This document shows, one piece after another, positions 22,601 through 29,955 of a stretch of 64,000 bases of DNA. The notes below the pieces were generated by a model. The model had not been told where the DNA came from, made no database searches, and was given only the letters and a program-made list of their open reading frames with translations. The DNA is from Anadara kagoshimensis (Eukaryota > Mollusca > Bivalvia > Arcoida > Arcidae): the NCBI GenBank assembly GCA_021292105.1, contig CM037871.1, forward strand, positions 18,347,460 through 18,411,459, written 5' to 3'. The position numbers and the translations under genes are program-made. Position 1 is the stretch's first letter. Each line of letters starts with the position of its first letter.

Positions 22601-23171
22601 TTGTTAAAATTGTCGAAACAAACTATAGTAAAACCTTGAATCTAGAGTGCAGTTTTTATTTCAATAAAAAGTAGTACAAGTTTTCATTTATAGACTTCAG
22701 TAAAGCCTTGATTCATTGCCTTTTATTTGCTCAATTAGGTTTTTGCATTTTTAAACGACGGAGAAGATTTTTTTATGAAAAATATAAAAATATAGACATT
22801 GTGACATCAGAAAACTGCTACAATAAGTGAGATGGAGAATATTAAAGTATTCTTTGAGATGTTTTTTTCTGGCATATATTAAATGCGTTTTAGTACTTAT
22901 ATTGGTATGATACCAACTTTGAGCTTTCAAATTTTATGTCAGAAAAATGAATTTCGAATGTTTGTTAAACTATAGCTATTTAAAGCATTTATTCCAAAAC
23001 CAAAGGTTATATAAACACATTTCTTCACATGCTTACAAATTATAAGACTAACAATATTTGAAAACAAAACACTTCACAATTTAAATTCGATTTAAAAGTC
23101 GTCAAAAACAGAAACATACTCACCAATACAATTGCTATAAAAATATTGATCATCGCTACCAGAGGGTCCAT
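1541..23171 (-). CDS. Notch-ligand-like (MNNL/DSL) transmembrane protein without EGF repeats
   Basis: Visible coding exons on the minus strand are 23171-23124, 9322-9150, 8140-8026, 7055-6995, 6098-5412 and 1661-1541, together about 400 residues. In order they give: a signal peptide; an MNNL-like domain with the family pattern GKLLIGFLQFNN, paired and single cysteines, then LEFAFEEWP followed by a hydrophobic strand; a DSL-like module beginning YECNQSYYDVNC; about 150 residues of Ser/Thr/Pro-rich stalk; a transmembrane helix (YWPAIVGGVLGALVLIAAVS); basic YYKKQK; and a cytoplasmic tail of about 40 residues. DSL proteins are membrane ligands of Notch at cell contacts; here that role is inferred from domains only. 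Known Delta/Jagged ligands carry EGF repeats after the DSL, and none is present here. Five of six exon joins keep phase; the join of exons at 6995 and 6098 does not (phase 1 against phase 2), so a linker exon of 3n+1 bases is missing from my model. Joining the first exon across a 13.8-kb intron is inference supported by matching phase 0. Confidence 0.72.
1662..2126. other. Intron sequence, nothing recognised
   Basis: Part of the last intron of the DSL-like gene; no repeat family or coding signal that I can identify. Confidence 0.4.
2127..2245 (+). repeat. Dispersed repeat, family C
   Basis: CACCCGGCCTCACTTCCCTG followed by a TTTTGCTTTCGG / GGATTGGTATGTTTG body. The same series of blocks occurs at 42646-42780, more weakly at 7690-7800, and the first block reversed near 62880-62925. 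Unclassified mobile repeat. Confidence 0.6.
2246..2553. other. Intron sequence, nothing recognised
   Basis: AT-rich intron DNA up to the LINE target site; no gene or repeat recognised. Confidence 0.4.
2554..2564. repeat. Target-site duplication, left copy
   Basis: ATAATACAGTG, repeated exactly at 5054-5064 after the LINE tail. Confidence 0.85.
2565..5053 (+). mobile_element. 5'-truncated RTE-like LINE (endonuclease end + reverse transcriptase)
   Basis: A non-LTR retrotransposon, inserted antisense within the last intron of the DSL-like gene. It begins inside the endonuclease domain (STWTSPDGN...NQIDHIIING, stop at 2785-2787), continues through a long linker, and enters reverse transcriptase: EQAGFRSGRRTTDQIF, FIDYEKAFDSLHRETLW, a YADDIALL catalytic box near 4265, and the C-terminal WKLTKVDIKKLETFQNR and RRIMTIFWPNKI segments. 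It ends with an RGRPRET-type basic stretch and a (TAGG)n tail at 5037-5053. The reading frame is broken by several stops (2785, around 3031 and 3058, 3759) and by frameshifts (about 3600-3630, about 4175, about 4420), so it is dead. The short tandem tail and variable-length TSD fit the RTE superfamily; the clade is provisional. Confidence 0.88.
5054..5064. repeat. Target-site duplication, right copy
   Basis: ATAATACAGTG directly after the (TAGG)n tail, identical to 2554-2564. Confidence 0.85.
5105..5260 (+). mobile_element. tRNA-headed SINE remnant
   Basis: GTGGTCTAAGGCGCG resembles a tRNA A box and GATTCGAATC a B box, but the anticodon arm is disrupted and the body continues into TTGTCAGTTC..GGTTTTCCTCGG, a block that recurs in other SINE-like remnants of this window (42852, 57041, 58150). 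Not a functional tRNA. Confidence 0.5.
5412..6098 (-). CDS. DSL-like gene, exon with DSL module, stalk and transmembrane helix
   Basis: The acceptor TTTCTCTTACAG ends at 6099 and the donor AAAA/GTAAGT starts at 5411. The exon carries RYECNQSYYDVNCLNEC..EKC (a compact DSL-like module with fewer cysteines than the usual six), then a stalk of about 140 residues rich in Thr, Ser, Pro and Asn, expected to be O-glycosylated, a 20-residue hydrophobic helix and the stop-transfer YYKKQK. If the donor is not used, an in-frame TAA lying inside the GTAAGT ends the protein after KKQK. Incoming phase 2 (one base to complete a codon) and outgoing phase 2. Confidence 0.8.
6099..6994. other. Intron with an unplaced repeat-like segment
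   Basis: A linker exon of the DSL-like gene is expected here from the phase mismatch, but I found no acceptor/donor pair of the right length that stays open. The segment about 6545-6930 has two overlapping open frames on opposite strands, one with GGTYPFGAAPTLLTL (minus) and one with APKGYVPPGMRLKYSC (plus). Neither has a start, splice context or family that I can defend; it looks like a degraded dispersed repeat. Confidence 0.4.
6995..7055 (-). CDS. DSL-like gene, small exon: end of MNNL-like domain
   Basis: Sixty-one bases between CCAACAG and GTAAGTAAT, phase 0 in, phase 1 out. It reads AHLIYIVLCQEQEQDNRQLQ directly after the ..EEWP of the previous exon, which matches the WP-x-hydrophobic-strand signature near the end of MNNL domains (WPGTFSLIIEAW in vertebrate Dll4). 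A shorter 31-bp version using the acceptor TATGTCAG at 7026-7033 is possible and keeps frame. Confidence 0.6.
7056..8025. other. Intron, with a weak family C repeat
   Basis: Positions 7690-7800 (TTTTTACTTTGCTTTGGGAA.. TGTTTGTTTTTGATT) match the body of dispersed family C (2127, 42646). The remainder shows nothing recognisable. Confidence 0.45.
8026..8140 (-). CDS. DSL-like gene, exon: second part of MNNL-like domain
   Basis: 115 bases between TATGTTTCAG and GTAAGTAAT; the first base completes the AAx codon of the previous exon (Asn). It reads EPLVKKLSDTPISSITTSFP and then NPLEFAFEEWP, corresponding to the PL.LPF.F.WP stretch of vertebrate Notch ligands. Both splice sites are strong and phases fit on both sides. 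Confidence 0.75.
8160..8385. repeat. AC-rich block and short hairpin repeat
   Basis: A purine/adenine-rich block (ACAAGACAAG.., AACACGTATTGG) followed by a hairpin whose arms are CTGTCATATACCATTTT and AAAATGGTATATGGCAG (8321-8383). A related hairpin lies at 29796-29860, so this is a dispersed foldback element. Confidence 0.5.
8575..8679. repeat. MITE family B, right half
   Basis: Ends TGTTAAACTTTCGACAGGCC + TGTACTGT, the right terminus of family B (full copies at 15023, 20397, 29218, 36080, 52732). The left end is missing. Confidence 0.65.
8680..9149. other. Intron sequence, nothing recognised
   Basis: Intron between the two MNNL exons of the DSL-like gene; no repeat or gene recognised. Confidence 0.4.
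9150..9322 (-). CDS. DSL-like gene, exon: first part of MNNL-like domain
   Basis: 173 bases between GTCTTTTTCAG and GTAAGTATT, phase 0 in, phase 2 out. It reads IANVDGNGKLLIGFLQFNN, then a Cys-Cys pair, C..NC, and LLFNVSVFGFK. The order G-x-L-x-I/L-x-F, Gly-Asn-Cys-Cys, CxxxC and F-x-V is the start of the MNNL domain of Delta/Jagged proteins. This domain folds outside the cell and takes part in Notch binding in known ligands. Confidence 0.78.
9624..9645 (+). repeat. Run of 22 guanines
   Basis: An uninterrupted G22 tract preceded by a short GTGT stretch. Lies in the first intron of the DSL-like gene (the transcribed strand-sense is C22). Confidence 0.95.
9646..10080. other. Intron sequence, nothing recognised
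   Basis: AT-rich DNA without a recognisable gene or repeat. Confidence 0.4.
10080..10900. repeat. Degenerate ~200-bp tandem repeats with a dispersed block
   Basis: The phrase CCAGTAACAGAGGAGA and variants (10109, 10270, 10545, 10721) is followed each time by a similar AAATTATTT / ACGTTTATATTT context, giving three to four diverged units. Within it 10405-10495 (TTTTGGTCCAAGCAC.. GAATTGTATTCCGAAACG) is a separate dispersed block repeated at 47004-47090. Confidence 0.6.
11018..14040. repeat. Complex tandem array with a recent 1.28-kb duplication
   Basis: Two nearly identical blocks, about 11492-12773 and 12774-14040, are offset by 1282 bp; the second lacks about 26 bp present near 12250-12276. 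The block itself is built from older parts: GAGTCTAATTCACATTAAGT occurs at about 11019, 11861 and 13142, a 265-bp segment from about 11126 recurs at 11391, and a degenerate unit of about 40-45 bp (GACAATGTCGGAGAA / GGTTTAGGGGTTTTCG) runs through much of it. Identical 73-codon ORFs at 11495 and 12777 are a by-product of the duplication. Confidence 0.88.
14048..14326 (+). pseudogene. LINE 3'-end fragment
   Basis: The translation ERGRVTTWQRTLDNDLR followed by HDRDRWRAIIEALCP matches the extreme C-terminus of non-LTR retrotransposon polyproteins (RGRP-x-TWRR...DR-x-W). Nothing of the reverse transcriptase core is present upstream, so this is a severely 5'-truncated remnant. Confidence 0.65.
14395..14500 (-). 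mobile_element. tRNA-headed SINE remnant
   Basis: On the minus strand a B-box-like GAGTTTCGATGGCCGAGTGG and an A-box-like remnant can be read. Too diverged for family assignment. Confidence 0.35.
14501..15022. other. Intron sequence, nothing recognised
   Basis: No gene, SINE or MITE recognised. Confidence 0.4.
15023..15524. repeat. MITE family B, full copy with nested foldback element
   Basis: Left end TACAGTACAGACCTGTCGAA, right end ..GACATGTCTGTACTGTA, flanked by TA-rich sequence, consistent with a TA target site. The inner sequence has the family's GATAACTTTTCAGCTATT / GCTAGCTGGC blocks. A second element (15061-15199) is nested near the left end, which explains the length of about 500 bp against about 210-230 bp for other copies. 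Confidence 0.8.
15061..15199. repeat. Foldback MITE with perfect 21-bp inverted ends
   Basis: Bases 15061-15081 (starting ATCCTGATACACCG) are the exact reverse complement of 15179-15199. The 97-bp loop holds no ORF. It interrupts a family B MITE. Confidence 0.8.
15525..15906. other. Intron sequence, nothing recognised
   Basis: No recognisable gene; short AT-rich tracts only. Confidence 0.4.
15907..16173. repeat. MITE family A, full copy
   Basis: Left end GGTTTCACAATCATTCCTTA then GCTAAGATTTTCC; right end GCTAAGGAATGATTGTGAAA then CCGAGGCCTGG. The interior is itself nearly palindromic. Confidence 0.85.
16174..17100. other. Intron sequence, nothing recognised
   Basis: AT-rich; a short ATTAGT repeat near 16344-16366 only. 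Confidence 0.4.
17101..17800. repeat. Four-unit tandem array, period about 150-165 bp
   Basis: Units start near 17128, 17278, 17441 and 17610. Each has AATTTAC.ATACGCCTG, AAAGGAGACGGTGC, TTTCGTTGCATGCAATGCAA and TTCCGGTAA. The last unit is the most diverged. An apparent 60-codon ORF within it is fortuitous. Confidence 0.8.
18050..19926. repeat. 99-bp satellite array, about 19 units
   Basis: Unit contains CACGTAATGGATTCACTGAT, AATGCCGACTTTTAACGG and GTGATCGTGGCTAAAGCC. Successive CACGTAATGG positions are 99 bp apart (18064, 18163, ...). Units are almost identical, differing at a few recurring sites (TATAAAAATG or TATAACAATG, ACAAACACG or ACTAACACG, AAGGC or AAGAC), in mixed combinations. Each unit has an inverted pair TCACTG..CAGTGA. 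No ORF crosses the array. It lies within the first intron of the DSL-like gene. Confidence 0.95.
19927..20396. other. Intron sequence, nothing recognised
   Basis: Unique-looking DNA between the satellite and a MITE. Confidence 0.4.
20397..20606. repeat. MITE family B, full copy
   Basis: Left end TACAGGCTTGTCGAAAGTTT, right end CTTTCAACAGGCCTGTACTG; about 210 bp. Confidence 0.8.
20628..20893 (-). mobile_element. tRNA-headed SINE (family S1), full length
   Basis: Read on the minus strand: tRNA-like head with GTAGCTCAGTTGGTGGCC (A box), an anticodon loop GCTCCGTAA as in tRNA-Thr(CGT), a B box GGTTCGATCCC, then a body with AAAGACTTGAAAGTTGGTAG, CTTTCGCCAAGCAC, CATTACGAAATGAAAG, and a tail that ends in the ACACCATTACTCAACC region. 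Copies at 22198 (+), 60556 (+), 62178 (-). Confidence 0.85.
21242..21287. repeat. MITE family B, right-end scrap
   Basis: AAACTTTAATTTCGACAGGT + CTGTGCTAT, a diverged right terminus. Confidence 0.5.
21288..22197. other. Intron sequence, nothing recognised
   Basis: Several imperfect copies of CTCTATATAAAGGC near 21568, 21770 suggest an old local repeat; no gene. Confidence 0.4.
22198..22534 (+). mobile_element. tRNA-headed SINE (family S1), full length
   Basis: GCGGTAGCTCAGTTGGTAGA (A box), GCTCGCTCCGTAAG loop, GGGTTCAAAGC (B box), body as in the 20628 copy, and a 3' domain GGCAACGTCCTGATA..TCTTGAGTGGGACGTTAAAC. The head resembles tRNA-Thr but the long body shows it is a SINE. Confidence 0.87.
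22535..23123. other. Intron sequence, nothing recognised
   Basis: End of the 13.8-kb first intron of the DSL-like gene. Confidence 0.4.
23124..23171 (-). CDS. DSL-like gene, first coding exon: signal peptide
   Basis: ATG at 23171 opens 16 codons reading MDPLVAMINIFIAIVL, then a perfect donor GTGAGTATG at 23123. Phase 0 fits the phase 0 acceptor at 9322, giving a hydrophobic core continuing into IANVDG, a plausible signal peptide and cleavage region. The link over 13.8 kb is inferred; another first exon cannot be excluded. Confidence 0.55.
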
Positions 23172-24520
23172 TTTTACGAAAATAAAAGTTCTTCTAAACA
23201 CCGGTAACTCCGCTTACGAAATAAAAAAAACCTCCTGCACACGAAGACAAGAAAAGGAAGTGATGATGGCCTTATTGTGTTGTTGTAAAGTGTTATTGTG
23301 ACAAGAACATTAAAACTTAATGAAACTGTTTGTTAAGGAACATCTAATGTTGTAAAGAGCTTGACAATTATCAAATACAAACAAAGCCTCGTTATCAGTT
23401 CACCATCCATAACCAATATGGCGACTCCCGGGAACCGTGGTATTTGTTGACAAAAATGTTCGTTTCATCCCGTTATCTCAGGGCCAGACTTTTTAAACTT
23501 TCTACCTTAAGACAATGAAATATACCGTTAATTCGCTAGAATTTTAAAACTTAAAAATAGAGGTCTTAAAAGGTCGTTGTTAAAAAGGGTTTTACGAAAC
23601 ATTTACACGGCATCTGAGTGAAGAAGATGCTTTAATATGCATACAATTTAGTTTAAGTTGCGAAACTTAATAATGAGTTGATAAACATTTAAATGATGTT
23701 TTGAGGGAATTTCAAAATATCACCTCTGATTCAGTGTTGTGTGGTAGGAGATATCTGTGACGAAATGAGGAGACTCACGTGAGATTATCGGCTCAGAAAT
23801 ATGTCATTCTTATCTTATTTTTGAGATTAATACCCCTTATCATACAAGTTTTAGACATAGCACATAGTAAAAGGGAGAGAATGTTTTAAGGTTAGAGTTT
23901 AATTAATGACCAAAAATTACTTTTCGCTTATCCCTATATGTAGGTGTGAATCAGTTGATGACCATGTGGCATAGTTAAAGAATGACATTATGTTTGCGTT
24001 GTCTAATTAACCGGTCATTCTAAGGTCCCGCCCGGGATGTAAAGGGATTGACCCCATGTCCGAAATACGTATTCAATAGACTCGTTGCCTATACATATAC
24101 AGTCACCCAAGGGAACCAGTTAAAGTGGCCTTTTGGAGCACATTATCCTTATATATAGATTTAGTTAACATGACTTTAGATCAATAGGGATAAAAAAATT
24201 CTGGACCTTAGAAACGGGTGGCCTTTATATACATGTAGCAGTGACATTTCAATCAATCAAGATTGATTGAATATTACACTCCCCCCCCCCAAAAAAAAAG
24301 TACCTTGGAAGAGTATATTTGTTAAAAATTCAATACATCGATTTATGCTAAAACCAGTATTATGGTAGCTTACAGATTTTTATACAAACATAAAATAACA
24401 CAAAAATATTGTCATATTTAAAACAGAACATGCCAAAGAATAACCAGATTGAAGATTGGCAGTTGAAGCTAGTATTTGATATGTGCATATCCAGCCATGA
24501 ATAAGTTAGAATTATATAGG
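23172..24520. other. Upstream region of the DSL-like gene, nothing firm
   Basis: Should hold the promoter and 5' UTR of the minus-strand gene. I see no defensible TATA box or other element. A C10-A9 tract lies near 24281-24299. Confidence 0.4.
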
Positions 24521-24524
24521 ACCA

Positions 24525-24670
24525 TCAGTTCTGGATGGTTGAAGAAACCGGAGTACCCTGAAAAAGGTCACAGAACTAAGGTCTGCCCGAGTGGAAATCG
24601 AACCAACTATTAGGCGGTGAGGGGCGTTGTAATCCGCAAGTCCGTTTTATACAACTTAACCACAGAGGTA
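24525..24670 (-). mobile_element. tRNA-headed SINE remnant
   Basis: The plus strand shows GTTCTGGATGGTTGAAGAAA and ACCGGAGTACCC, then a reversed B box (GGAAATCGAACC) and A-box remains (TTAACCACAGAGG). Diverged. Confidence 0.5.
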
Positions 24671-26314
24671 CTGTTAAAGGTTAAAACCACAGTTACCTTT
24701 CAGTAATATAACGGTGAAATCAGTACGTTTAAATGTACTGAATGTCCTTAACACACATTCCTAATTTTCAAGAATTTTGAAATCAGAAGGAAGAAAGAAA
24801 ACCAGGAAAACCTTTTATTTTCCATTTTTTTGTTCACTTAAATTTTACAGTTACCTTGTAACCGAGAAGGGAAAATTGGAAAAATGGAATGAGTCGGGGG
24901 AGACATGGCAACCTTTATGTGTTCTGTAAAACATCCGTTTTCCCTGATGACATAACTATGCGAGCACTAGTTTTTCATATAATGATGAATTACAAAGTAT
25001 CACATAAAAGCCTTTTAGCGGAAGTTTCTCTACTTGGCGCTTTTGCAAAAAAGTAAATGTTTGAGTATTTAAAACCCAACTGATCCTGTCAAAATGTCTG
25101 TATAAAGCATTTTGTCGAATACAACAAAATACAAAATTGTGGAAATTAGTTATGTTGCAAATTTAGAGATGTTTTCGTTGATATTAATATTTATATTTAT
25201 ACCATTTTCTCAAGTTTTTTTTCATTCTTTTTCTATAAAAACACTACTAATATCCCTAAAATATCTGTGCTTTTTGTGTATATAACATAAATGTATGTGA
25301 TGACTAGTTCGAATGTAAATAAAAACAAAACTGTAACAAAAGTGACATAAAAGGGATGGGGCTTCACCCAACGCTATATCCACCACTTTACATGTCTTGT
25401 ACCCAATGTTCATTTTAAAAATGTAAAATGGGGTCATTGTTCTCTTATTTTGCCAAATGGCCACCATTGTTAAGGCCAGAGTTGGCCAAATTTAACATTA
25501 CATGGACACATATTGGTGTTTCAAAGGATTTGTTCTGAAAAAATGGCCCATCTCAAAATTCCTGAAATTAACACTGTGTTACATCTGTTAAACTCTATTC
25601 TGTGATTTTTAAAAATATATTTGCATCTTTTGTGCTCGTTTCCTTTTTGATGTGTGTTTGCTGACATTGGCTGTTATTGCAAGTGTACATGTACATGTAC
25701 ATGTAATAATTCTACTTTTAATATACAGTTTGTATGTGTATCTCTTGTGCTCGTTTCCTCTTTTATATGTTTTTCCTTACTAACACTGGCTGTTGTAAAT
25801 ACACAAACTAAAATTTTGTTAGTTTTATGTAATAATGATCACCTGTTTCGTTCTCTAAGATACAGGTAATTTAAAATGGAATGCGGACAATATACCTTTA
25901 ATTAAGTACCTACTTAATACATAACACGCTAAGCAAAAGCTTATCTTCTTGGTTACAATATCAAAGATTAAAAATTGTATCAAAATTTTTCAATTAATTA
26001 AATAATTTTTATTGAACTTGGATATTTCTTCATCATTCCGTTGCATGTTCCGTGTAACTCGATAATTTCGCTTGAATTTAAAATTTCCAGACTTATCAAA
26101 ATTTAGAAATTTTATCAAAATAATGAGACACGCCAAATTCTATCACATCTACATAACATATTTTAGATGGTAACGGAATGTTTGAGTATTTTTATTCTGC
26201 GATATCATCAAACGGTTTAATATATTAGATTATGTTTGAAAATAATATCCTCATTGAAGATTTCACAACAGATAAGGTTAACAATAATTAGAGTTTGTCA
26301 CCAGAGAAAATTAA
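24671..26314. other. Intergenic, nothing recognised
   Basis: AT-rich; ORFs of 60-80 codons at 25222 and 25654 lack any domain, splice or codon support. A short (TGTACA)n run at 25687-25703. Confidence 0.4.
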
Positions 26315-26541
26315 TTGTCACCCTTCAAAGAAACTTCTCGCATAACGATTGGTTAACTTGTCGGTGTACAAAGATGTGGGTACATGAAAGGTCGCGACGT
26401 TTAGCGATGAAAGCGGAAGTAACTCGTACACGTTTAATTTAGTCACGGTAATCAAACATGGCGACGCACGCATGTCACGAAGTCGGAATACGCAACTGAA
26501 GTAAATAAGACCAAAAATAGTATCACTTTGAAGGGTGACAA
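26315..26541. repeat. Putative MITE with 16-bp perfect inverted ends
   Basis: TTGTCACCCTTCAAAG at 26315-26330 is the exact reverse complement of 26526-26541. The 227-bp unit is GC-richer than its surroundings. No clear target duplication. Confidence 0.6.
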
Positions 26542-27080
26542 AAACGTTATACAGGTTTTTTGGTAGGTTACATACCCAAAGATCAGTTTAATTCATTCAA
26601 AAATGATTTATGAAGATGTATCATGTATATATGTGGCTCACGGCACATAAATCTTTGACAGGGTATATTTGGATGTGTAACCTGCCAAAACTATGTACAT
26701 AACTTAGTGTAGCATCGTGTTGAGAAGTTATTTGTTGTTGTAGTTTGAAAACGCCAGTGTTAAGCAGTAGACGACCGTTTCTTCATAAGTAGTGCTAGGA
26801 CCAACATTATGAAACCAAAACTTTTTTCAAGATGTTGAAAAGAAAACCAAAGGATCAAAATATATTTTTCAAAATTTAGCTAAGGAAATATTTTGCATTA
26901 GGGAGTATACCTTAGCTTTTGGGGAATTTCAAATTTTATCTATATTTCCGACAATAATACACAGTTATTACTGCCTACTATCATTAAAGAAATGAAATTA
27001 TTTTTCTTTTTGTTATTGTAATTTGTTATTTGTAACTTTCATAAAACGAAAGGATTGGACATGTTGCACAACGAATAATT
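26542..27080. other. Intergenic, nothing recognised
   Basis: No gene or repeat family identified. Confidence 0.4.
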
Positions 27081-27084
27081 CTAG

Positions 27085-27215
27085 TAGATAGGTAAAGTTA
27101 GCTACTAGTAACTGGCTACTAGTAGCTGGCTACTTGTAGAAGAAAAGTTAGCTACTAGTAACCACTTACTTGTGGGAGATAAGTTAGCTACTAGTAGCCA
27201 GTTACTTGTTAGAAA
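27085..27215. repeat. Simple repeat of GTTAGCTACTAGTA
   Basis: Degenerate repeats of AGTTAGCTACTAGTAACTGG and GGCTACTTGT with a period near 20 and 40 bp. Confidence 0.8.
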
Positions 27216-27320
27216 AGTAGGTGGTTACTTTGAAACTTATTCTTACCTACTTACAGATTAGAAATAGATCACAACTTCCGCGAAACTACGAATTTAGTCC
27301 CGATATTTTATATATAAAAA

Positions 27321-28020
27321 CATTCAGGACGAGTAGCTGGGTATTTATTTTTAAGATATTCAAAATTCAAGTATATCATGACGAAGTATATTTAATCCTG
27401 CATCTATTGATACCAAATATCCAAACATTCAAGCTTCAATACGCTCAAATACGCTTCCACAAAAGAGGGGGTGGGGAGTGTACGGGTGGGTTCTAATGCA
27501 ATTTCTATCATTTTTTCACATTCAGCACGAGTAGCTGGGTATTTATTTTTAAGATATTCAAAATTCAAGTATATCATGACGAAGTATATTCAATTCTGCA
27601 TCTATTGATACCAAATATCCAAACATTAAAGCTTCAATACGCTCAAATACGCTTCCATAAACGAGGGGCGGGGGAAGTGTACGGGTACATGTAGGTTCTA
27701 ATGCAATTTCTATCATTTTTCACAATCAAGACGAGTAGCTGGGTATTTATTTTTAAGATATTCAAAATTCAAGTATGTTATGATGAAGTATATTTAATTC
27801 TGCATCCATTGATACCAAATATTCAAACATTCGAGCTTCAATACGCACAGATACGCTTCCACAAAGGAGGGGGAAGCAAACATGGGTAGGTACAAGTGTA
27901 ATTTCTATTATTGCAGAATTGAATATTCTTCATCATGATATACTTGAATTTTAAATATCTTAAACATAAATACCCAGCTTCTCGTCCTGAATGTGAAAAA
28001 TGATAGAAATTACACTTGAA
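27321..28020. repeat. Tandem ~200-bp array closed by an inverted unit
   Basis: Three direct units (key phrase GAGTAGCTGGGTATTTATTT at 27331, 27529, 27733; spacing 198 and 204) and a partial fourth in reverse orientation at about 27913-28015 (ATAAATACCCAGCTTCTCGT). Unit ends in a G-rich GAGGGGGTGGGGAGTGTACG. Confidence 0.87.
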
Positions 28021-28423
28021 GCTGAGGAGATTGCAATGTCAATCACATATGTTTTAATACTATTTGAACGTTCATTAAAACCATTTGGAATATTTCGAAG
28101 GTTTTTAAATCTTGCATGTGTATCGCCTTAGTAACTCAGTGACGAGAGTTGGAGGTCGCGTTTTCACCTTGTATCTGGTACCATGAACAGTGACAATTCT
28201 ATTAATCTTTCAGATGCCCTGTCTTCGCTCCTTGATTCCCTCTCACCGAGTTTCCTTTCTGTAATATATCACACTAAAGACTATTACAATGTTCAGACCA
28301 AACATGTAAATGCTATCAACACTTCAGATCTAACTGCTATAAATAACAACAACTTAATGTTTCACGATTGAATTTCTTCTCATTTTTTCTATTGTGACTT
28401 AATTGACTTTTAGTTCTATTAAA
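28021..28423. other. Intergenic with SINE-head scrap
   Basis: 28120-28190 has CTTAGTAACTCAGTGACGAG and a GTATCTGGTACC block reminiscent of a tRNA-derived head; too short to classify. The preceding 100 bp resemble the 31235 array unit (CCATTTGGAATATTTC). Confidence 0.35.
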
Positions 28424-28953
28424 TACGGTCCTGTTGAAAGTTTAACACTCAGCTAGCGAATTACAGCCAAATCGACAGCTTAATTGCTACACCTCGACAC
28501 CTTTTCGGCAGCTGCTATCTACAGCACAGGCATGTCTAAATTCTAACATTAGGCTAACCAATTGCAGTCGAATTGACAGCTAAATTGCTAGACATCGACA
28601 CCTTTTCGGCAGCTGCTATCTTCAGCACAGACCTGTCTAAAGTTTAACATTTTGCTAACGAATTAGTACCTAATCCTCCGTTCAACTCTACCGCTCGCTT
28701 GCTATATCTCGATAGCTTTTTGACAGTTTCTATAAATCTCTCGTCAACTAGCTAATTAATTTTTGACCGCTTGATAGCCAAGCTTTCGATTCCTTTTCGT
28801 CAGTTTTGTGTAAAACTGTCGACAGCTCTGTACTGTATCTCTCGATCAGCAGCTTTTCGATCACTAGACATCCATATCTCGGTCACTAGGCAGGCGAAAT
28901 TCGACTCCTTTTTCGTTTTCTTAGTGTTAAACTTTCGACAGGTCTGTACTGTA
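28424..28953. repeat. MITE family B, composite copy
   Basis: Left end TACGGTCCTGTTGAAAGTTT, right end CGACAGGTCTGTACTGTA; inside, GAATTGACAGC..ACCTTTTCGGCAGCTGCTATCT is repeated in tandem and a further AGCACAGACCTGTCTAAAGT left-end-like block occurs near 28625. Two or three family B copies appear fused. Confidence 0.75.
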
Positions 28954-29217
28954 GTTGTTCATTTTATCAGTTAACGCTCGATTCAAAGTGTGTCTAGATG
29001 AAATCGAAGAAATTAGCTATTGATCCGAGATCGAAATAATTCAAAATGATTGTACATTTGTAATTAGATCCACCAAACTACAATTTAATCGCATATAAAA
29101 ATAAGATGAAAATCGAATTTTCATGTATTGCAAGTGCACTAGTAGGTGTCAAATGTTAAAGAACATAAAGAAGAGTTGAGTAAGAGTAAATGACGTTCAA
29201 GTCGAGTTTCTTTCACT
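28954..29217. other. Intergenic, nothing recognised
   Basis: Short stretch between two MITEs. Confidence 0.4.
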
Positions 29218-29446
29218 TACAGTACAGAATTGTTGAAAGTTTAACACTAAAGTAACGAATAAGTGTTTTTCATCCCCCCTCCGTTAGCTACATCTCCACA
29301 GGTTTATGTTATCTATCTCTTAACAGTTTTTCAGTCACTAATTATCCATATCTCGGCCACTCGGTTGCCGAGCTTTCACAACTTTTTGTTAGCTAAGTCT
29401 TTAACTAGTTTTACTAGTCTTTAACTTTCAACAGATCTGTACTGTA
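29218..29446. repeat. MITE family B, full copy
   Basis: TACAGTACAGAATTGTTGAA left, TTTCAACAGATCTGTACTGT right. Confidence 0.8.
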
Positions 29447-29499
29447 CATCGAGATCGGCAACTCCGAGTGAAGTAGGAAACCGGGGCACAAGTACTTTG

Positions 29500-29645
29500 A
29501 GAAAAACTCCAATTTCCGATAAGCGAACTGAAAAACCTTTTTGACACTCATACCTTCCCGAATGTGAATCGATTCTATGGTTAGCAGGCGCTGTGATCCG
29601 TAAATGCCGCTTTAGACCACTGGGCCACAAGGGATCATATTCAAG
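29500..29645 (-). mobile_element. tRNA-headed SINE remnant
   Basis: Minus-strand head with GTGGTCTAAAGCGGC (A box) and GAATCGATTC (B-box region). Confidence 0.5.
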
Positions 29646-29795
29646 ATGAAATGCTTGTAAGTAAAATAAACAAGTAGTTGATAACAACCAACGCAATCAA
29701 GGACACGAAACAGAAAAATTTAATTACAAATTTAAAACGGCCAAATAAGACATTACAAAAAAAAATCAAGCACCATTGATTATATATGAATATAT

Positions 29796-29860
29796 TGTCA
29801 TATACCATTTTTGTATGTATTTTATGATTAAATTTTAAAAAAAGTATATGACAGCTTTAT
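29796..29860. repeat. Short foldback, sister of 8321-8383
   Basis: Arms TTGTCATATACCATTTTTG and AAAAAAAGTATATGACA with the same loop (ATGTATTTTATGATTA). Confidence 0.6.
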
Positions 29861-29861
29861 C

Positions 29862-29955
29862 TTGTCAGTCTTTTGGCAGTTTTTCTGTCACTAGCTATCG
29901 TTACTTATCTCCGCCGAGCTGAGTGCTAAAATTTTGACAGGTCTGTACGATAGTT
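29862..29955. repeat. MITE family B, right half
   Basis: Interior TTGGCAGTTTTTCTGTCACT and right end TTTTGACAGGTCTGTACG. Confidence 0.6.
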
